Source: JANLQX01 sp031406385 (GTDB lineage: Bacteria > Actinomycetota > Acidimicrobiia > Acidimicrobiales > JANYDT01). Taken from it: a DNA stretch of 8,379 bases. Where the stretch lies: NCBI GenBank assembly GCA_031406385.1, contig JANOHI010000197.1, positions 1 to 8,379 of the forward strand, read 5' to 3'. The translations under genes and the position numbers were made by a program. Position 1 is the stretch's first letter, and each line of letters starts with the position of its first letter. Positions 1 through 7,400 of this stretch are shown here, one piece after another. The notes beneath the pieces are model-generated. The model was not told the origin of the DNA and did not search any database. It saw only the letters and a list, made by a program, of their open reading frames with translations.

Positions 1-217
1 GCGACTGAGATACCAATCACGTCGCAGCGTAAGGCTTGCCCCGCACAGGCCGCGGGCCTGACGAGCTCCAGCGCACCTTGGCGGGCCCGTTCTCGGCCGC
101 TCGTCTGGCCGTTCGGACAGAACGCGTTGGCGGCGATCACAGATGGCTGAACAGGCGACGACGGGTAGGCGACATTTACCTGCACTCGTCCGGGGACAGC
201 GCGATATCATTGTGTGC
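1..217. other. Region upstream of vapB, no gene recognised
   Basis: No convincing coding sequence is seen here on either strand. The vapB frame stays open leftward to an ATG at 143, but the residues between that ATG and the GTG at 218 are unlike any antitoxin N-terminus, so I treat them as untranslated. The right end carries the probable -10 element and inverted repeat described separately. The left edge may hold the end of something that lies outside the window, but nothing recognisable is visible. Confidence 0.5.
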
Positions 218-229
218 GTGACTGATATC
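203..229. promoter_or_regulatory. Candidate VapBC autoregulatory operator (inverted repeat)
   Basis: GATATCA at 203-209 and TGATATC at 223-229 form a perfect 7-bp inverted repeat with a 13-nt spacer. Each arm contains the palindrome GATATC, and the two copies are 21 bp apart, about two helical turns, so they would lie on the same DNA face. The repeat covers the probable -10 element and the start codon at 218. VapB-type antitoxins with an N-terminal ribbon-helix-helix fold usually repress their own operon by binding such paired sites. Binding here is inferred. Confidence 0.45.
205..210 (+). promoter_or_regulatory. Probable -10 element of the vapBC promoter
   Basis: The hexamer TATCAT fits the actinobacterial TANNNT -10 consensus. 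It is followed by exactly 7 nt and then the GTG at 218, so transcription would start at or next to the start codon, giving a leaderless mRNA. No good -35 box is seen at the usual spacing, which is common for this class of promoter. The position supports GTG 218 as the antitoxin start. This is inferred from sequence alone. Confidence 0.5.
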
Positions 230-430
230 CTCATTCGAGATGTGCCCGAAGAAGTTGTCGAAGCCCTCGACGCAAACGCGCAACGCGCCGGCGTGACGCG
301 AGCCGAGTATCTGCGCAGGGTTCTCGCCGAACAGCAAGGACCGGCACTGACACGCGAGCATCTCGATCGTTTCGCCGAACGCACCGCTGATTTGGGTGAT
401 CCTGAGGTGATGGCAGCCGCGTGGCGTTGA
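218..430 (+). CDS. vapB: VapB-type antitoxin (ribbon-helix-helix)
   Basis: A 70-residue antitoxin predicted to neutralise the PIN-domain RNase encoded next. The N-terminus (residues 1-40: TDILIRDVPEEVVEALDANA followed by a helix with AGVTRAEYLRRVL) is a typical FitA/VapB ribbon-helix-helix DNA-binding fold: a short beta strand, then two helices. The C-terminal part, with LDRFAERTADLGDPEVMAAA, is the expected toxin-binding tail. I chose GTG 218 because the RHH strand starts there and a -10 hexamer lies 7 nt upstream; a longer frame from ATG 143 adds 25 unrelated residues, and a GTG at 212 is also possible. The gene overlaps the toxin start by 10 nt, which indicates translational coupling. It probably represses its own operon. 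The family is clear; the VapB label within the RHH antitoxins is by analogy. Confidence 0.85.
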   Translation: MTDILIRDVPEEVVEALDANAQRAGVTRAEYLRRVLAEQQGPALTREHLDRFAERTADLGDPEVMAAAWR

Positions 431-825
431 CGAACTGGCTCATCGACAAGTCGGCGCTTAACCGCATCAACACCGCGGGCGACGAGTGGCTGCCACGCAT
501 TCAACGCGGCCTCATCAGAATCTCTACCCTGACCCTGCTCGAGATTGGCTACTCCACCCGCAACGGCTCTGATCACCGCGCCACGCTTGGCGAACCGCCA
601 GTGTCATCGATGACGGTCGAGTACATCACACCGGCAATCGAAGCTCGCGCCGTAGAAATCCAAAAGCTGCTTGCCGACCTTGGTCAACACCGAGCACCGT
701 CCATTCCTGATCTGCTCATCGCCGCAACCGCAGAACTCGCCAGGCTCACGGTGTTGCATGTCGACAAGGATTTCGACCTGATCGCGGCGATCACCAACCA
801 ATCCGTCGAGCGTCTCGACGTCTGA
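421..825 (+). CDS. vapC: VapC-type PIN-domain ribonuclease toxin
   Basis: A 134-residue PIN-domain protein, the normal length for VapC toxins, which are Mg-dependent endoribonucleases that stop translation by cutting tRNA or rRNA. The acidic active-site residues are all visible: D9 in WLIDKSAL, E41 in TLLEIGYS, D97 in IPDLLIAA, and D115 with D117 and D119 in HVDKDFDLIA. The protein therefore looks catalytically intact. The GTG start at 421 lies inside the last codons of vapB, a 10-nt overlap typical of a co-translated TA operon. I see no frameshift or truncation. The RNA target cannot be told from the sequence. The motifs resemble mycobacterial VapC proteins more than proteobacterial ones, consistent with an actinobacterial host. 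Confidence 0.92.
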   Translation: MALTNWLIDKSALNRINTAGDEWLPRIQRGLIRISTLTLLEIGYSTRNGSDHRATLGEPPVSSMTVEYITPAIEARAVEIQKLLADLGQHRAPSIPDLLIAATAELARLTVLHVDKDFDLIAAITNQSVERLDV

Positions 826-849
826 CGATTGGCGGATGCGTAAACAGAA

Positions 850-866
850 GGGACGACACCCGTCCC
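850..866 (+). terminator. Candidate hairpin terminator after vapC
   Basis: GGGACG (850-855) and CGTCCC (861-866) form a perfect 6-bp GC-rich stem with a 5-nt loop, 24 nt after the vapC stop. There is no T-tract after it, so it would be a non-canonical terminator, as often seen in actinobacteria, or simply a mRNA-end structure. Confidence 0.35.
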
Positions 867-1240
867 ACGATCTCGCCGAAGAGTATCGGCGGCTTCGACT
901 GTCGAGGCGGGCTCCGCAATAAGCACGCTGCCATTCGTCGCAGCGCCACGACGCCTCAAAACGAACAACCGGCCACCTCGCTGGGCAGATCGCGTACTGC
1001 ACCAACGCCGTCGGCCGAGCGAGCTATAAAGCTCCGCCCCAACGGCTATCCGCCCGACTGATATCCGGCGAAGCGCAAGAGTCGAGTGCGCGGTAACGCT
1101 CGACGACTCGAATCCACTGCGCGCTTAGCAAAATGGCGAGCGGTCTCGTGCGCATGACTGGGGCCATTGCCGAGTGGCGCCTCCCCGCCGGCGCCCGGGT
1201 TACGGTGCTCGGATTATGTGTGGGCGGGTGATCGCGAGTT

Positions 1241-1259
1241 CGGCCGGAGCGTTCGGCCG
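1241..1259 (-). terminator. Candidate terminator hairpin of the NTF2-like gene
   Basis: CGGCCG occurs at 1241-1246 and 1254-1259. Because the word is self-complementary, the two copies can pair as a 6-bp stem around a 7-nt loop, about 20 nt past the stop of the minus-strand gene. No T-tract follows. The same copies are also part of a direct repeat (GTTCGGCCG), so the terminator role is tentative. Confidence 0.3.
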
Positions 1260-1279
1260 TGTCGCCGAGGCCGATGTGC

Positions 1280-1663
1280 TCAGGCGGGTTTGTTGAACAT
1301 GTAGCGGGCGATCTTCCAGCCGGTGTCGGTATGGAGGAACAGGAAGATTTCTCTGTTCGATTCGGCTGTCTGGTCGCCCGTGGCGAGCACGGTTTGGGTG
1401 CCGTTGCTGCGGGTTAGTGCGTGTGCGGTGTGGGTGCTGGTGATCTCGAGTTCGTCGATGGTGAAGGTGACGTCCAGGTGGATCACGTCGAAGATCTGCT
1501 GCTAGGCCCCCTGTAAGTCTGCACCTTTGGCGGTGGGCAGGGTGGTGGGCATGAAGATCCCGTCCGGGGTGTAGCAGGACGCGGCGAGCGCCGCGTCGCT
1601 GGTGTTCAGCGACTGTTCGTAGGTGGCGAGGAGTGCTCGGATCCGATCGTCGTGGGTCGTCAT
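1280..1663 (-). pseudogene. NTF2/SnoaL-like protein (SgcJ/EcaC type) with in-frame TAG
   Basis: The minus-strand frame runs from ATG (1663-1661) to TGA (1282-1280), 127 codons, the normal size for a stand-alone NTF2-like fold. It is in frame throughout but codon 54 is TAG (1504-1502). Before it the protein reads MTTHDDRIRALLATYEQSL, then a region with SCYTPDGIFMPTTLP. After it come QQIFDVIHLDVTFTIDELEI and, near the end, REIFLFLHTDTGWKIARYMF. Both halves match the SgcJ/EcaC-type NTF2 family, which usually has a Tyr at the TAG site, so a single TAC/TAT to TAG change would explain it. A GTG at 1486 could restart the second half, but half a cone fold is unlikely to work. The gene is divergent from marR and shares its operator region. 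It could be a real pseudogene, a sequencing error or, less likely, a readthrough case. The family's function is mixed: small-ligand binding, isomerase or hydrolase activity. Confidence 0.8.
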
Positions 1664-1691
1664 ATTGGGTCCGTTTCGTCGGATGGGATAG

Positions 1692-1703
1692 GTTCCACGG
1701 AAT
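1692..1703. promoter_or_regulatory. Candidate MarR operator 1
   Basis: GTTCCACGGAAT contains the inverted repeat TTCC-N2-GGAA and differs from operator 2 only at the first base and the central dinucleotide. It lies 29 nt upstream of the ATG of the divergent NTF2-like gene, where a bound repressor would block that promoter. MarR proteins usually bind short palindromes in such divergent regions. Binding is inferred. Confidence 0.5.
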
Positions 1704-1718
1704 GTAACTCGGTCAGGC

Positions 1719-1724
1719 TAGGAT
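1719..1724 (+). promoter_or_regulatory. Probable -10 element of the marR-oxidoreductase operon
   Basis: TAGGAT fits the TANNNT -10 consensus and is followed by exactly 7 nt before the ATG at 1732, so the transcript is probably leaderless. No clear -35 hexamer is seen. Operator 2 begins 2 nt past the hexamer and covers the predicted transcription start, an arrangement suited to autorepression. Confidence 0.5.
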
Positions 1725-1726
1725 GT

Positions 1727-1738
1727 ATTCCATGGAAT
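1727..1738. promoter_or_regulatory. Candidate MarR operator 2
   Basis: ATTCCATGGAAT is a perfect 12-bp palindrome, centred 35 bp from operator 1. It overlaps the predicted transcription start and the first codons of marR. Repression from here would control both marR and the oxidoreductase downstream. Confidence 0.55.
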
Positions 1739-2208
1739 GGACATCTGTTGGGAGCGGCCAGCGTGATCCGGATCTTGGGTCGTTGTTCAGTGATCTGATT
1801 CGCCTCGAGACGGAACTGTGGGATCTGGTCGAGGCTCGTCTGCGCCGTGACCACGATCTGGCGTTGTCAAGGTTCGAGCCGATGCAAGTGATCGCCGCCA
1901 CCCCGGGCTGTCGGGTGATCGACATCGCCGAGGCGTTGTCGATCACGATCGGGGGGACCAGCAAACTCGTCGACCGGATCCAGAGTGCCGGTTGGTGCGA
2001 GCGTTCACCGCACCCCGACGACGGCCGCTCCTCCACGATCGAGCTGACCCGTGCAGGACAACGACTGCTCACCGCGGCGCAGCGCACGTTCACCGACGAG
2101 GTCGGCATCCGGCTCGGTGAACCGTTGTCGGAGAGCGAGCTGCAACGTTTCGCCGCAGCTGTCCACAAGCTACGCGCTCACGTCCACGAGCAACGAAGGA
2201 GCGCCTGA
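1732..2208 (+). CDS. MarR-family transcriptional regulator
   Basis: A 158-residue (from ATG 1732) winged-helix regulator of the MarR family, which dimerise and usually release DNA on binding phenolic or other small ligands or on oxidation. The order is typical: an N-terminal helix (LFSDLIRLETELWDLVEARL), a helix-turn-helix (MQVIAATPGCRVIDIAEALSITIGGTSKLVDRIQSAGWCER), the wing with its conserved DDGRSSTIELTRAGQRLL, and a C-terminal dimerisation helix. The wing motif D-x-R-S-x-x-x-x-L-T-x-x-G is intact. An alternative ATG at 1723 would add three residues, but it lies inside the -10 hexamer region, so 1732 is favoured. Only 2 nt separate its stop from the oxidoreductase gene, so the two form an operon. 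The palindromes at 1692-1703 and 1727-1738 are its likely targets. Confidence 0.88.
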   Translation: MEWTSVGSGQRDPDLGSLFSDLIRLETELWDLVEARLRRDHDLALSRFEPMQVIAATPGCRVIDIAEALSITIGGTSKLVDRIQSAGWCERSPHPDDGRSSTIELTRAGQRLLTAAQRTFTDEVGIRLGEPLSESELQRFAAAVHKLRAHVHEQRRSA

Positions 2209-2210
2209 CC

Positions 2211-3200
2211 ATGACAACGATCCCGGCCACCATGCGGGCCGTCGTGCTCGACGCTCCCGGCCCACCCGACTTGCTCCACGTCCGCGAACTCCCGGTTCCG
2301 ATACCGCAGGCGGGTGAGGTGCTGATCAAGATCGAGGCGTTCGGCCTGAACCGCTCCGAACTCCACACCCGCCTCGGTCTCGCTGAAGGCGTCACGTTTC
2401 CTCGCGTCCTGGGCATCGAAGCCACCGGCACCGTCGCCGCGTGCCCGGCAGGCGAGTACACGGTCGGTCGGCAGGTCGCTGCGTTGATGGGCGGCATGGG
2501 CCGCACCTACGACGGCGGGTACGCCGAATACACCTGTGTTCCCGTCCGGCAGGTTGTGCCGTTCACGAGCAGCCTCGACTGGGCGACGCTCGGAGCGGTG
2601 CCCGAGATGCTCCAGACCTCACACGGCTCGCTCACGATCGGACTCGACGCCCGAGCGGGCCAGTCGATCCTGATACGTGGCGGCACGTCGTCGATCGGGA
2701 TGGCGACGGCGGTACTCGCCAAACGGCTCGGCATGACCGTGCTGTCGACCACCCGCAACCCCGACCGGGCCGACTCCCTCCGCCAAATCGGTGTCGACCA
2801 CGTCCTCGTCGACGACGGCAACATCGCCGACCAAGCCCGCACGATCTTCCCTCACGGCGTCGACGCCGCACTCGAACTGGTCGGTACGCCCACCCTGCCG
2901 GACACGCTGCGAGCGACCCGGGTCCACGGGGTCGTGTGCTTCACCGGGATGCTCTCCAACCAGTGGACCGTGCGCGACTTTTACCCGATCGAGTACCTCC
3001 CGCGCGGCGTCCGCCTCACCGCCTATGGCGGAGACGCCACCGACCTCCCCGCCCAGGTCCTCCAGAACTTCCTCGACGCCGTCGCAGCCGGCGACGCCAT
3101 CGTGCCGATCCATCGCACCTACCGCCTCGACGACATCGCAGCGGCGCACGCCGACATGGAAGCCGGACGCGCCACCGGCAAACTCGTCGTCCTGCCCTGA
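2211..3200 (+). CDS. Quinone-oxidoreductase-like MDR enzyme (zinc-independent)
   Basis: A 329-residue medium-chain dehydrogenase/reductase of the quinone oxidoreductase branch, expected to reduce quinones or activated alkenes with NADPH in the cytosol. The N-terminal catalytic GroES-like domain has GLNRSELHTR (45-54) and LGIEATGTV (67-75), where zinc enzymes would have the Cys and GHE zinc ligands; those are absent. The Rossmann domain follows with ILIRGGTSSIGMATAVLAKR (153-172), equivalent to the usual nucleotide-binding glycine motif, then TTRNPDRADSLRQIGVDHVL. The C-terminus ends with the family's HADMEAGRATGKLVV. The protein is full length and undamaged. It lies 2 nt after marR and is presumably repressed by it until the inducer, often the substrate or a related toxic compound, is present. 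The exact substrate is unknown, and annotation as zinc-binding dehydrogenase would be by family name only. Confidence 0.9.
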   Translation: MTTIPATMRAVVLDAPGPPDLLHVRELPVPIPQAGEVLIKIEAFGLNRSELHTRLGLAEGVTFPRVLGIEATGTVAACPAGEYTVGRQVAALMGGMGRTYDGGYAEYTCVPVRQVVPFTSSLDWATLGAVPEMLQTSHGSLTIGLDARAGQSILIRGGTSSIGMATAVLAKRLGMTVLSTTRNPDRADSLRQIGVDHVLVDDGNIADQARTIFPHGVDAALELVGTPTLPDTLRATRVHGVVCFTGMLSNQWTVRDFYPIEYLPRGVRLTAYGGDATDLPAQVLQNFLDAVAAGDAIVPIHRTYRLDDIAAAHADMEAGRATGKLVVLP

Positions 3201-3901
3201 CACCAACACGCGCCGGTAATCGCAGGCCGAGACGCGCCAGCAAGCGCTCACCTGCCAGCGTCATACCGGTGATGTCGGGCCGAGTCGCGCTGCGAGCGTT
3301 CGATCGTGGGAGAGGTGCGAGGTGTGCGACGGGTCGGAACTCCCGCGAACACTTTGCCGACGATCAGGCCGTCACTCTGTCTTCGCGACGGTCGTTGGGA
3401 CCACTCGTAAGGGCCGAACCCGTGCGGCCGCTGCGACACCCTCGTGCACTGTACTCTGCTGATATCGGGCGAGGTCCGAGACGTCGTTATCGGGCGGCTC
3501 CGGTGCGCGGGTTCGCCGGTGATGCGTGCGCCGTTGGCGCTGGGGGCTGAGCAAAGTGCGGCGCGCTCGATTCTGGCGTCGTGGGGCCATCGAGGCCGTT
3601 CTCTGCGCGGCGCCACTCGGGCAACGATTGGGTGCGGTCGTCTCATCTCATTGCTCGACCGCGAGAGTGACGTCATACCCAAACCATCCGCCGCGCGCTC
3701 ACCTGCGTGGGACGGAACGATGTTCCGTCCGATGGAACGCCCTTTGGGTATGGATCAACAACACCACCACCATGACCATGCACCACCCATCCGCTCGACC
3801 TGCCTCCAAGACTGGCTCGACGCGTTCAGCCGAGTCACGTCGATGATCTGGCCGGTACCTGGCCTTCGGCTCTGGACGAAGACATCGCGGCGGGTCCACC
3901 G
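3201..3901. other. Gene-poor 700-bp gap before the VOC gene
   Basis: Frames are open here on both strands, but none reads like a folded protein: they are rich in Arg, Ser and Pro, typical of shadow frames in GC-rich DNA. The stretch holds a nested inverted repeat (3674-3752), a His-rich run of codons around 3756-3780, and a 42-codon segment (3776-3901) open in frame with the VOC gene but lacking ATG, GTG or TTG. The promoter for the downstream VOC and regulator genes should lie here, but I cannot place it with confidence. Confidence 0.5.
3674..3752. repeat. Nested inverted repeat upstream of the VOC gene
   Basis: The outer arms CATACCCAAA (3674-3683) and TTTGGGTATG (3743-3752) are perfectly complementary over 10 bp. 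Just inside, CCATC (3684-3688) can pair with GATGG (3731-3735). At the centre-right, GGACGGAAC (3710-3718) and GTTCCGTCC (3722-3730) form a perfect 9-bp hairpin with a 3-nt loop, followed by another GGAAC at 3734-3738. The whole could be an RNA fold in the 5' leader, an operator cluster, or the remnant of a small mobile element. The pairings are seen directly; the function is not known, and one 10-bp repeat alone could occur by chance in a window this size. Confidence 0.5.
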
Positions 3902-4432
3902 ATGAGCGCGTCGACCACGTTCCCCGGCAAGGGGGCCTCATCGTCGGCGGTCAAGGGCGTCGGGCAGGTCGTCGTCAACACCAGCGACCTGAACAGGTTC
4001 CGGACGTTCTACGAGGGAGTGTTGGGCCTGCCGCATGTGATCTCGCTGCGCCTGGCCGAGCCGCCGCATTTGCGGTACGGGGTGTTCGCCATTGGGCCCA
4101 CCACGGCCCTGCTCGCGTTCGAGGCGTCGGGCCATGACCCGGTGGCTCACGCGACCGGCGACGAGGCGGGGCGACGAGGTGGGATCGATCACGTCGGTCT
4201 CCGGGTCGACCCGGACTCGTTTGGGGAGGTTCGGGAGCGACTGGTCGCGGCCGGTGCGTGCACAGGTCCCGTTCGTGCGCTCGGTCCGTTCCTGTCGGTG
4301 CCGTTCCGTGATCCCGACGGGCTTGAGGGCACCGTCGTCTGCGTGAACCGGGCGTTCGACCCGACTCAGGTCGACGACGAGCTCATCGAGTGCTCGAACC
4401 CTCAGTGGACCGTGGACCTCCTCACGACGTGA
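3902..4432 (+). CDS. VOC-superfamily (glyoxalase/dioxygenase fold) protein
   Basis: A 176-residue protein with the vicinal-oxygen-chelate fold used by glyoxalase I, extradiol dioxygenases and bleomycin or fosfomycin resistance proteins. The first module starts at residue 18 (KGVGQVVVNTSDLNRFRTFYEGVLGLP) and contains LLAFEA (70-75). The second has GIDHVGLRV (94-102) and VPFRDPDGLEGTVV (133-146). Candidate metal ligands are E74, H97 and E142; the first position, usually His, is Gln22, so metal use and activity are uncertain. ATG 3902 is the first usable start: the upstream frame is open to a TGA at 3773 but has no ATG, GTG or TTG. No strong ribosome-binding site is seen. The next gene begins 3 to 39 nt downstream, so the two are probably co-transcribed. 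Substrate unknown. Confidence 0.85.
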   Translation: MSASTTFPGKGASSSAVKGVGQVVVNTSDLNRFRTFYEGVLGLPHVISLRLAEPPHLRYGVFAIGPTTALLAFEASGHDPVAHATGDEAGRRGGIDHVGLRVDPDSFGEVRERLVAAGACTGPVRALGPFLSVPFRDPDGLEGTVVCVNRAFDPTQVDDELIECSNPQWTVDLLTT

Positions 4433-4435
4433 TCT

Positions 4436-7400
4436 GTGGTCACGGCACCGCTCGTGGGCGAGACTCTGACGATGACCTCGGATCCGAGCCGTTCCGACGC
4501 CGGACGGTTGATCGGCCGCGAACATGAGCTGGGCAGGCTGCGTCAGCTGGTCGCGGCCCCTCCGCCGGGGTCGGTGATCACGGTGAGCGGCGAGGCCGGG
4601 ATCGGCAAGTCGGCGCTCGTCAATCAGGTGATCGCCGAGTGCCTCGCTGCCGGAGGCCGGGTGGTGCGCGGGTCGGCCGATGAGCGGGTGACGGCCAGGT
4701 TCTCGATGTGGCGTCGCGCAATGCGCGATCTCGGCGTCGCGGTGCCACACGCCGACCCGACCGTCACCGCTTCGGACCAGGTCGACGAAGTGGCCGCAGC
4801 GATCGGCGACGGTGTACTTGGTGGGGAGTGGCGCTTCATGCTGCTGGAGGACATCCACTGGGCTGACGATTCGTCCGTGGAGGTCGCTCAGCTCCTCGCC
4901 GACCGGCTGAACGGGCGTGGGATCGCGATCGTCGCCACCGCTCGCCCGGGCGAGCCGCGTGCGCCCGCGCTGTCCGGGCTGCAACGTCAGGGACAGTCGA
5001 TACTGCTGAGTGGGCTGACGCCCGAGCACATACAGGTCATGGCGTTGCAGCACACGGGCGAGACGTTGACGTCCGCGGAGGCCGGTGCGTTGCACCGCCG
5101 GACCGGCGGCAACCCGCTGTTCGTCGGCGAACTGCTGGGTTCGGAGCACTCGCGATTGTCCACTGCGAGCGGCAGCCTTCTGTCCGACGCCCTCGACGGG
5201 CTGGGTGCCAACACCGCCGACGTCCTCGGAGCGATCGCCATCGCCGGTCGCGCCGCACCGCCGGCCGTTGTCGCCCATGCGCTATCGATTTCAACCGACG
5301 AGCTAGAAAACCACGTGCGGCGAGCGTTGGACGCACACATCTTCGCAACCGGTTCCGATTGCGTGTACTTCCGCCACGACCTGTTGGTGGATGCAGCGGC
5401 CGGCCGCTTGGCTCCCGCCACTCGCCGCGCCGTCCATCGCTCACTCGCCGACGGCTGGGCGACGTATGCGAACCTCGACGACGACGGACTCGAGCGGGCA
5501 CGGCACGTGGTCTCATCGACGGCCTCGAATCCGAGCTGCGAGGAGGTGGACGTCGTCCTGCAGACCGCGTTCGCGCTTCGCCGGAAGCGACGTGCGGGCG
5601 ACGCCGCTGATCTGGTCGAGCTTGCGCTGCGTGTGTGGGAAACAGCGCCGCCGCCGCTGTCCATGGAGCTCTGGATGGCGCTGGGGGAGGCGCGTTGGGA
5701 TCTCGCCGAGCGACCTGCGGCCCTGGCGTGCTTCGACCGCGCCGCCGCAACCGGCGCCGAGGCCGACGTGGCCACCGAGGCCACCATCGAGATCGCCCGT
5801 CAACGCAATCACAACCCGTTCGTGGCGGACCCGATCGCGCGTCGTCGGCTTGCCGATCTCGACCTTCGGCTCGCCGGCGACGATTCTGCGTTACGCGTCG
5901 CTTTGCTGGGTCGGCGGGCGGTGCTCGCGCTGCAGCCTCCCGCCGACCTTGGTGCGGCGACCGAGCTCGCCGACACTGCGGTGGCAATGGCGCGTCGTCT
6001 CGGCGACCGGGACGTGTTGCTCACGGCGCTATGCGATCGGGGGTTCATCGTCACAAATGCCGACGACGTGCGACGCCGCGGGAACGTCGCCTCGGAGCTC
6101 CTCGAGCTCGCCCGCAAATCCGGACGGCCGCACAGTGGCGTCGCCGGATACGAATGGCATTTCGACGACTGCCTCACACGCGGCGACCTCGGCGCCGCCA
6201 CCAGAGCACTTCACGAGTTCGAAGCGGCCGCCTGCGTGGCGCCGTCAGCGTTCTGGCGCTACAGCTCGTCGCTGCGACGCGCGGTTTTGCTGCTCGCCGA
6301 AGGGGATCGCGACGGAGCGATCGATGCGATCGCAACGCTGGTGGAGGTGTCACAGCGCCGCGTCGACCGCTTCGAACTGCTCGGCGTCGAGCTCTCCATT
6401 CGAGCGCCGGCGATGATCCTGTTCGGGATCCCCGATCCCCGCGTCGCAGTGTTGCAAGCGGGGATGGCGGCGATGTTCGACCGCGCCCCGTCGGGATACA
6501 TGCAGGTTCGGCTCGCCGTCGGCGAATTGCTCATCGGGGATCCCGCCGCTGCTCGACGGCGGGCGACACACTGGCTCGGCGAACCAGAAAGCGCCTTCGA
6601 AGCGCCCGATCCACTCGGCACCCTCGCGCTGATGGCCTTCCTGGCAGCCGAGCTGCAGATCCCCGAGCCGGTGACCGCCATCGCCCGATCGTTGCGAAAA
6701 TTCACCGGCCTTCTTGCGAGCGACATCGGGTTGCCCGTCGATCTGCTGCTCTCGCGACTCGCGGCGCTCGGCAGCAACCCCGCCGACGCGATCGTCGACG
6801 CGCAGAGCTCGCTCGAGTTCGCTCGTTCGATGCCCTCGGCAGTCATCGAGATGCACTGCCTTCGCGCCATCGCGGAGGCCCAACAGGCGTCGGGCAACTC
6901 CACCGCTGCCGCAGCAGCAAACGCTGCGGCAGCAGGAATCGCCGAGCGCTCCGGCGTGGTCGCCCACCCGGCATGGTCGAGGCAAGCCGTGACGCGAGTT
7001 TCCACCACGCACGCCTCGGCCGGCACGCCCTCATCGGCGCATCGCCAGGGCACACTCAGCCGCGCCGGCGATATCTGGCAATTCCGCGTCGGCCCGGAGT
7101 CCGCCTCAGTGCTACACCTCACCGGACTCGAACAAATCGCCAGACTCCTCCGCTCCCCCGGGATCGAGATCGCGGCCGACGACCTCAACGGCACGCAACC
7201 GTCGCCGGACAACGATCTCGGTCCCGCGCTCGACACGCGCGCCAAACGTGAGTACCGACAACGGATCAACGACATACGAGCAGACATCGCCGAAGCCGAA
7301 CAATGGGCCGACCCCGAACGCGTCGAAACTGCCCGACGCGAGCTCGACGCACTCATCGCCGAGCTGCGCCGAGCCGTCGGGCTCGGCGGCCGAGATCGCC

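Larger units (their letters stand above)
826..1279. other. Gene-poor gap between vapC and the NTF2-like gene
   Basis: About 450 bp with no frame that reads like a protein on either strand. It contains small hairpins: 850-866, GAGCT/AGCTC around an ATAA loop at 1021-1034, and GTCGAGTG/CGCTCGAC at 1081-1104 (one G-U pair). A duplicated GTTCGGCCG lies near the right end at 1238-1259. The words CTGATATCC at 222-230 and 1058-1066 are part of an 11-bp match to the vapB operator region. I see no insertion sequence ends or RNA gene. Confidence 0.5.

Noticed and set aside
143..217. N-terminal extension of the antitoxin from ATG 143
   Set aside because: The added 25 residues are unlike any RHH antitoxin start, and the -10 hexamer inside this stretch points to GTG 218.
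1105..1115. GACTCGAATCC, resembling a tRNA T-arm
   Set aside because: The flanking bases do not form a T-stem, and no acceptor or anticodon arm can be drawn, so it is not a tRNA; an att remnant cannot be shown either.
1723..1731. ATG 1723 as marR start
   Set aside because: It overlaps the likely -10 hexamer and has no ribosome-binding site; ATG 1732 sits at the ideal leaderless distance.
1058..3472. CTGATATC[CG]GGCGA at 1058-1071 and 3459-3472 as a dispersed repeat
   Set aside because: A 13/14 match is expected several times by chance in a window of this size and the copies have no shared context.
2441..3550. 369-codon plus-strand frame overlapping the oxidoreductase
   Set aside because: Arg/Pro-rich shadow of the oxidoreductase gene extending into the gap; no motif.
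3248..3682. 144-codon minus-strand frame in the same gap
   Set aside because: Very rich in Arg, Pro and Ser with no recognisable fold or motif; no ribosome-binding site seen.
3444..3905. 153-codon plus-strand frame in the gap, with a His-rich stretch HHHHDH
   Set aside because: Composition is that of random GC-rich frames; the His run comes from a CAC/CAT-rich patch with no surrounding protein-like sequence.
3938..5278. 446-codon minus-strand frame
   Set aside because: It is antisense to the VOC gene and the ATP-binding part of the regulator, both of which have clear motifs; the frame itself has none.
5635..7251. 538-codon plus-strand frame inside the regulator
   Set aside because: Extremely Arg-rich shadow frame of the regulator gene.
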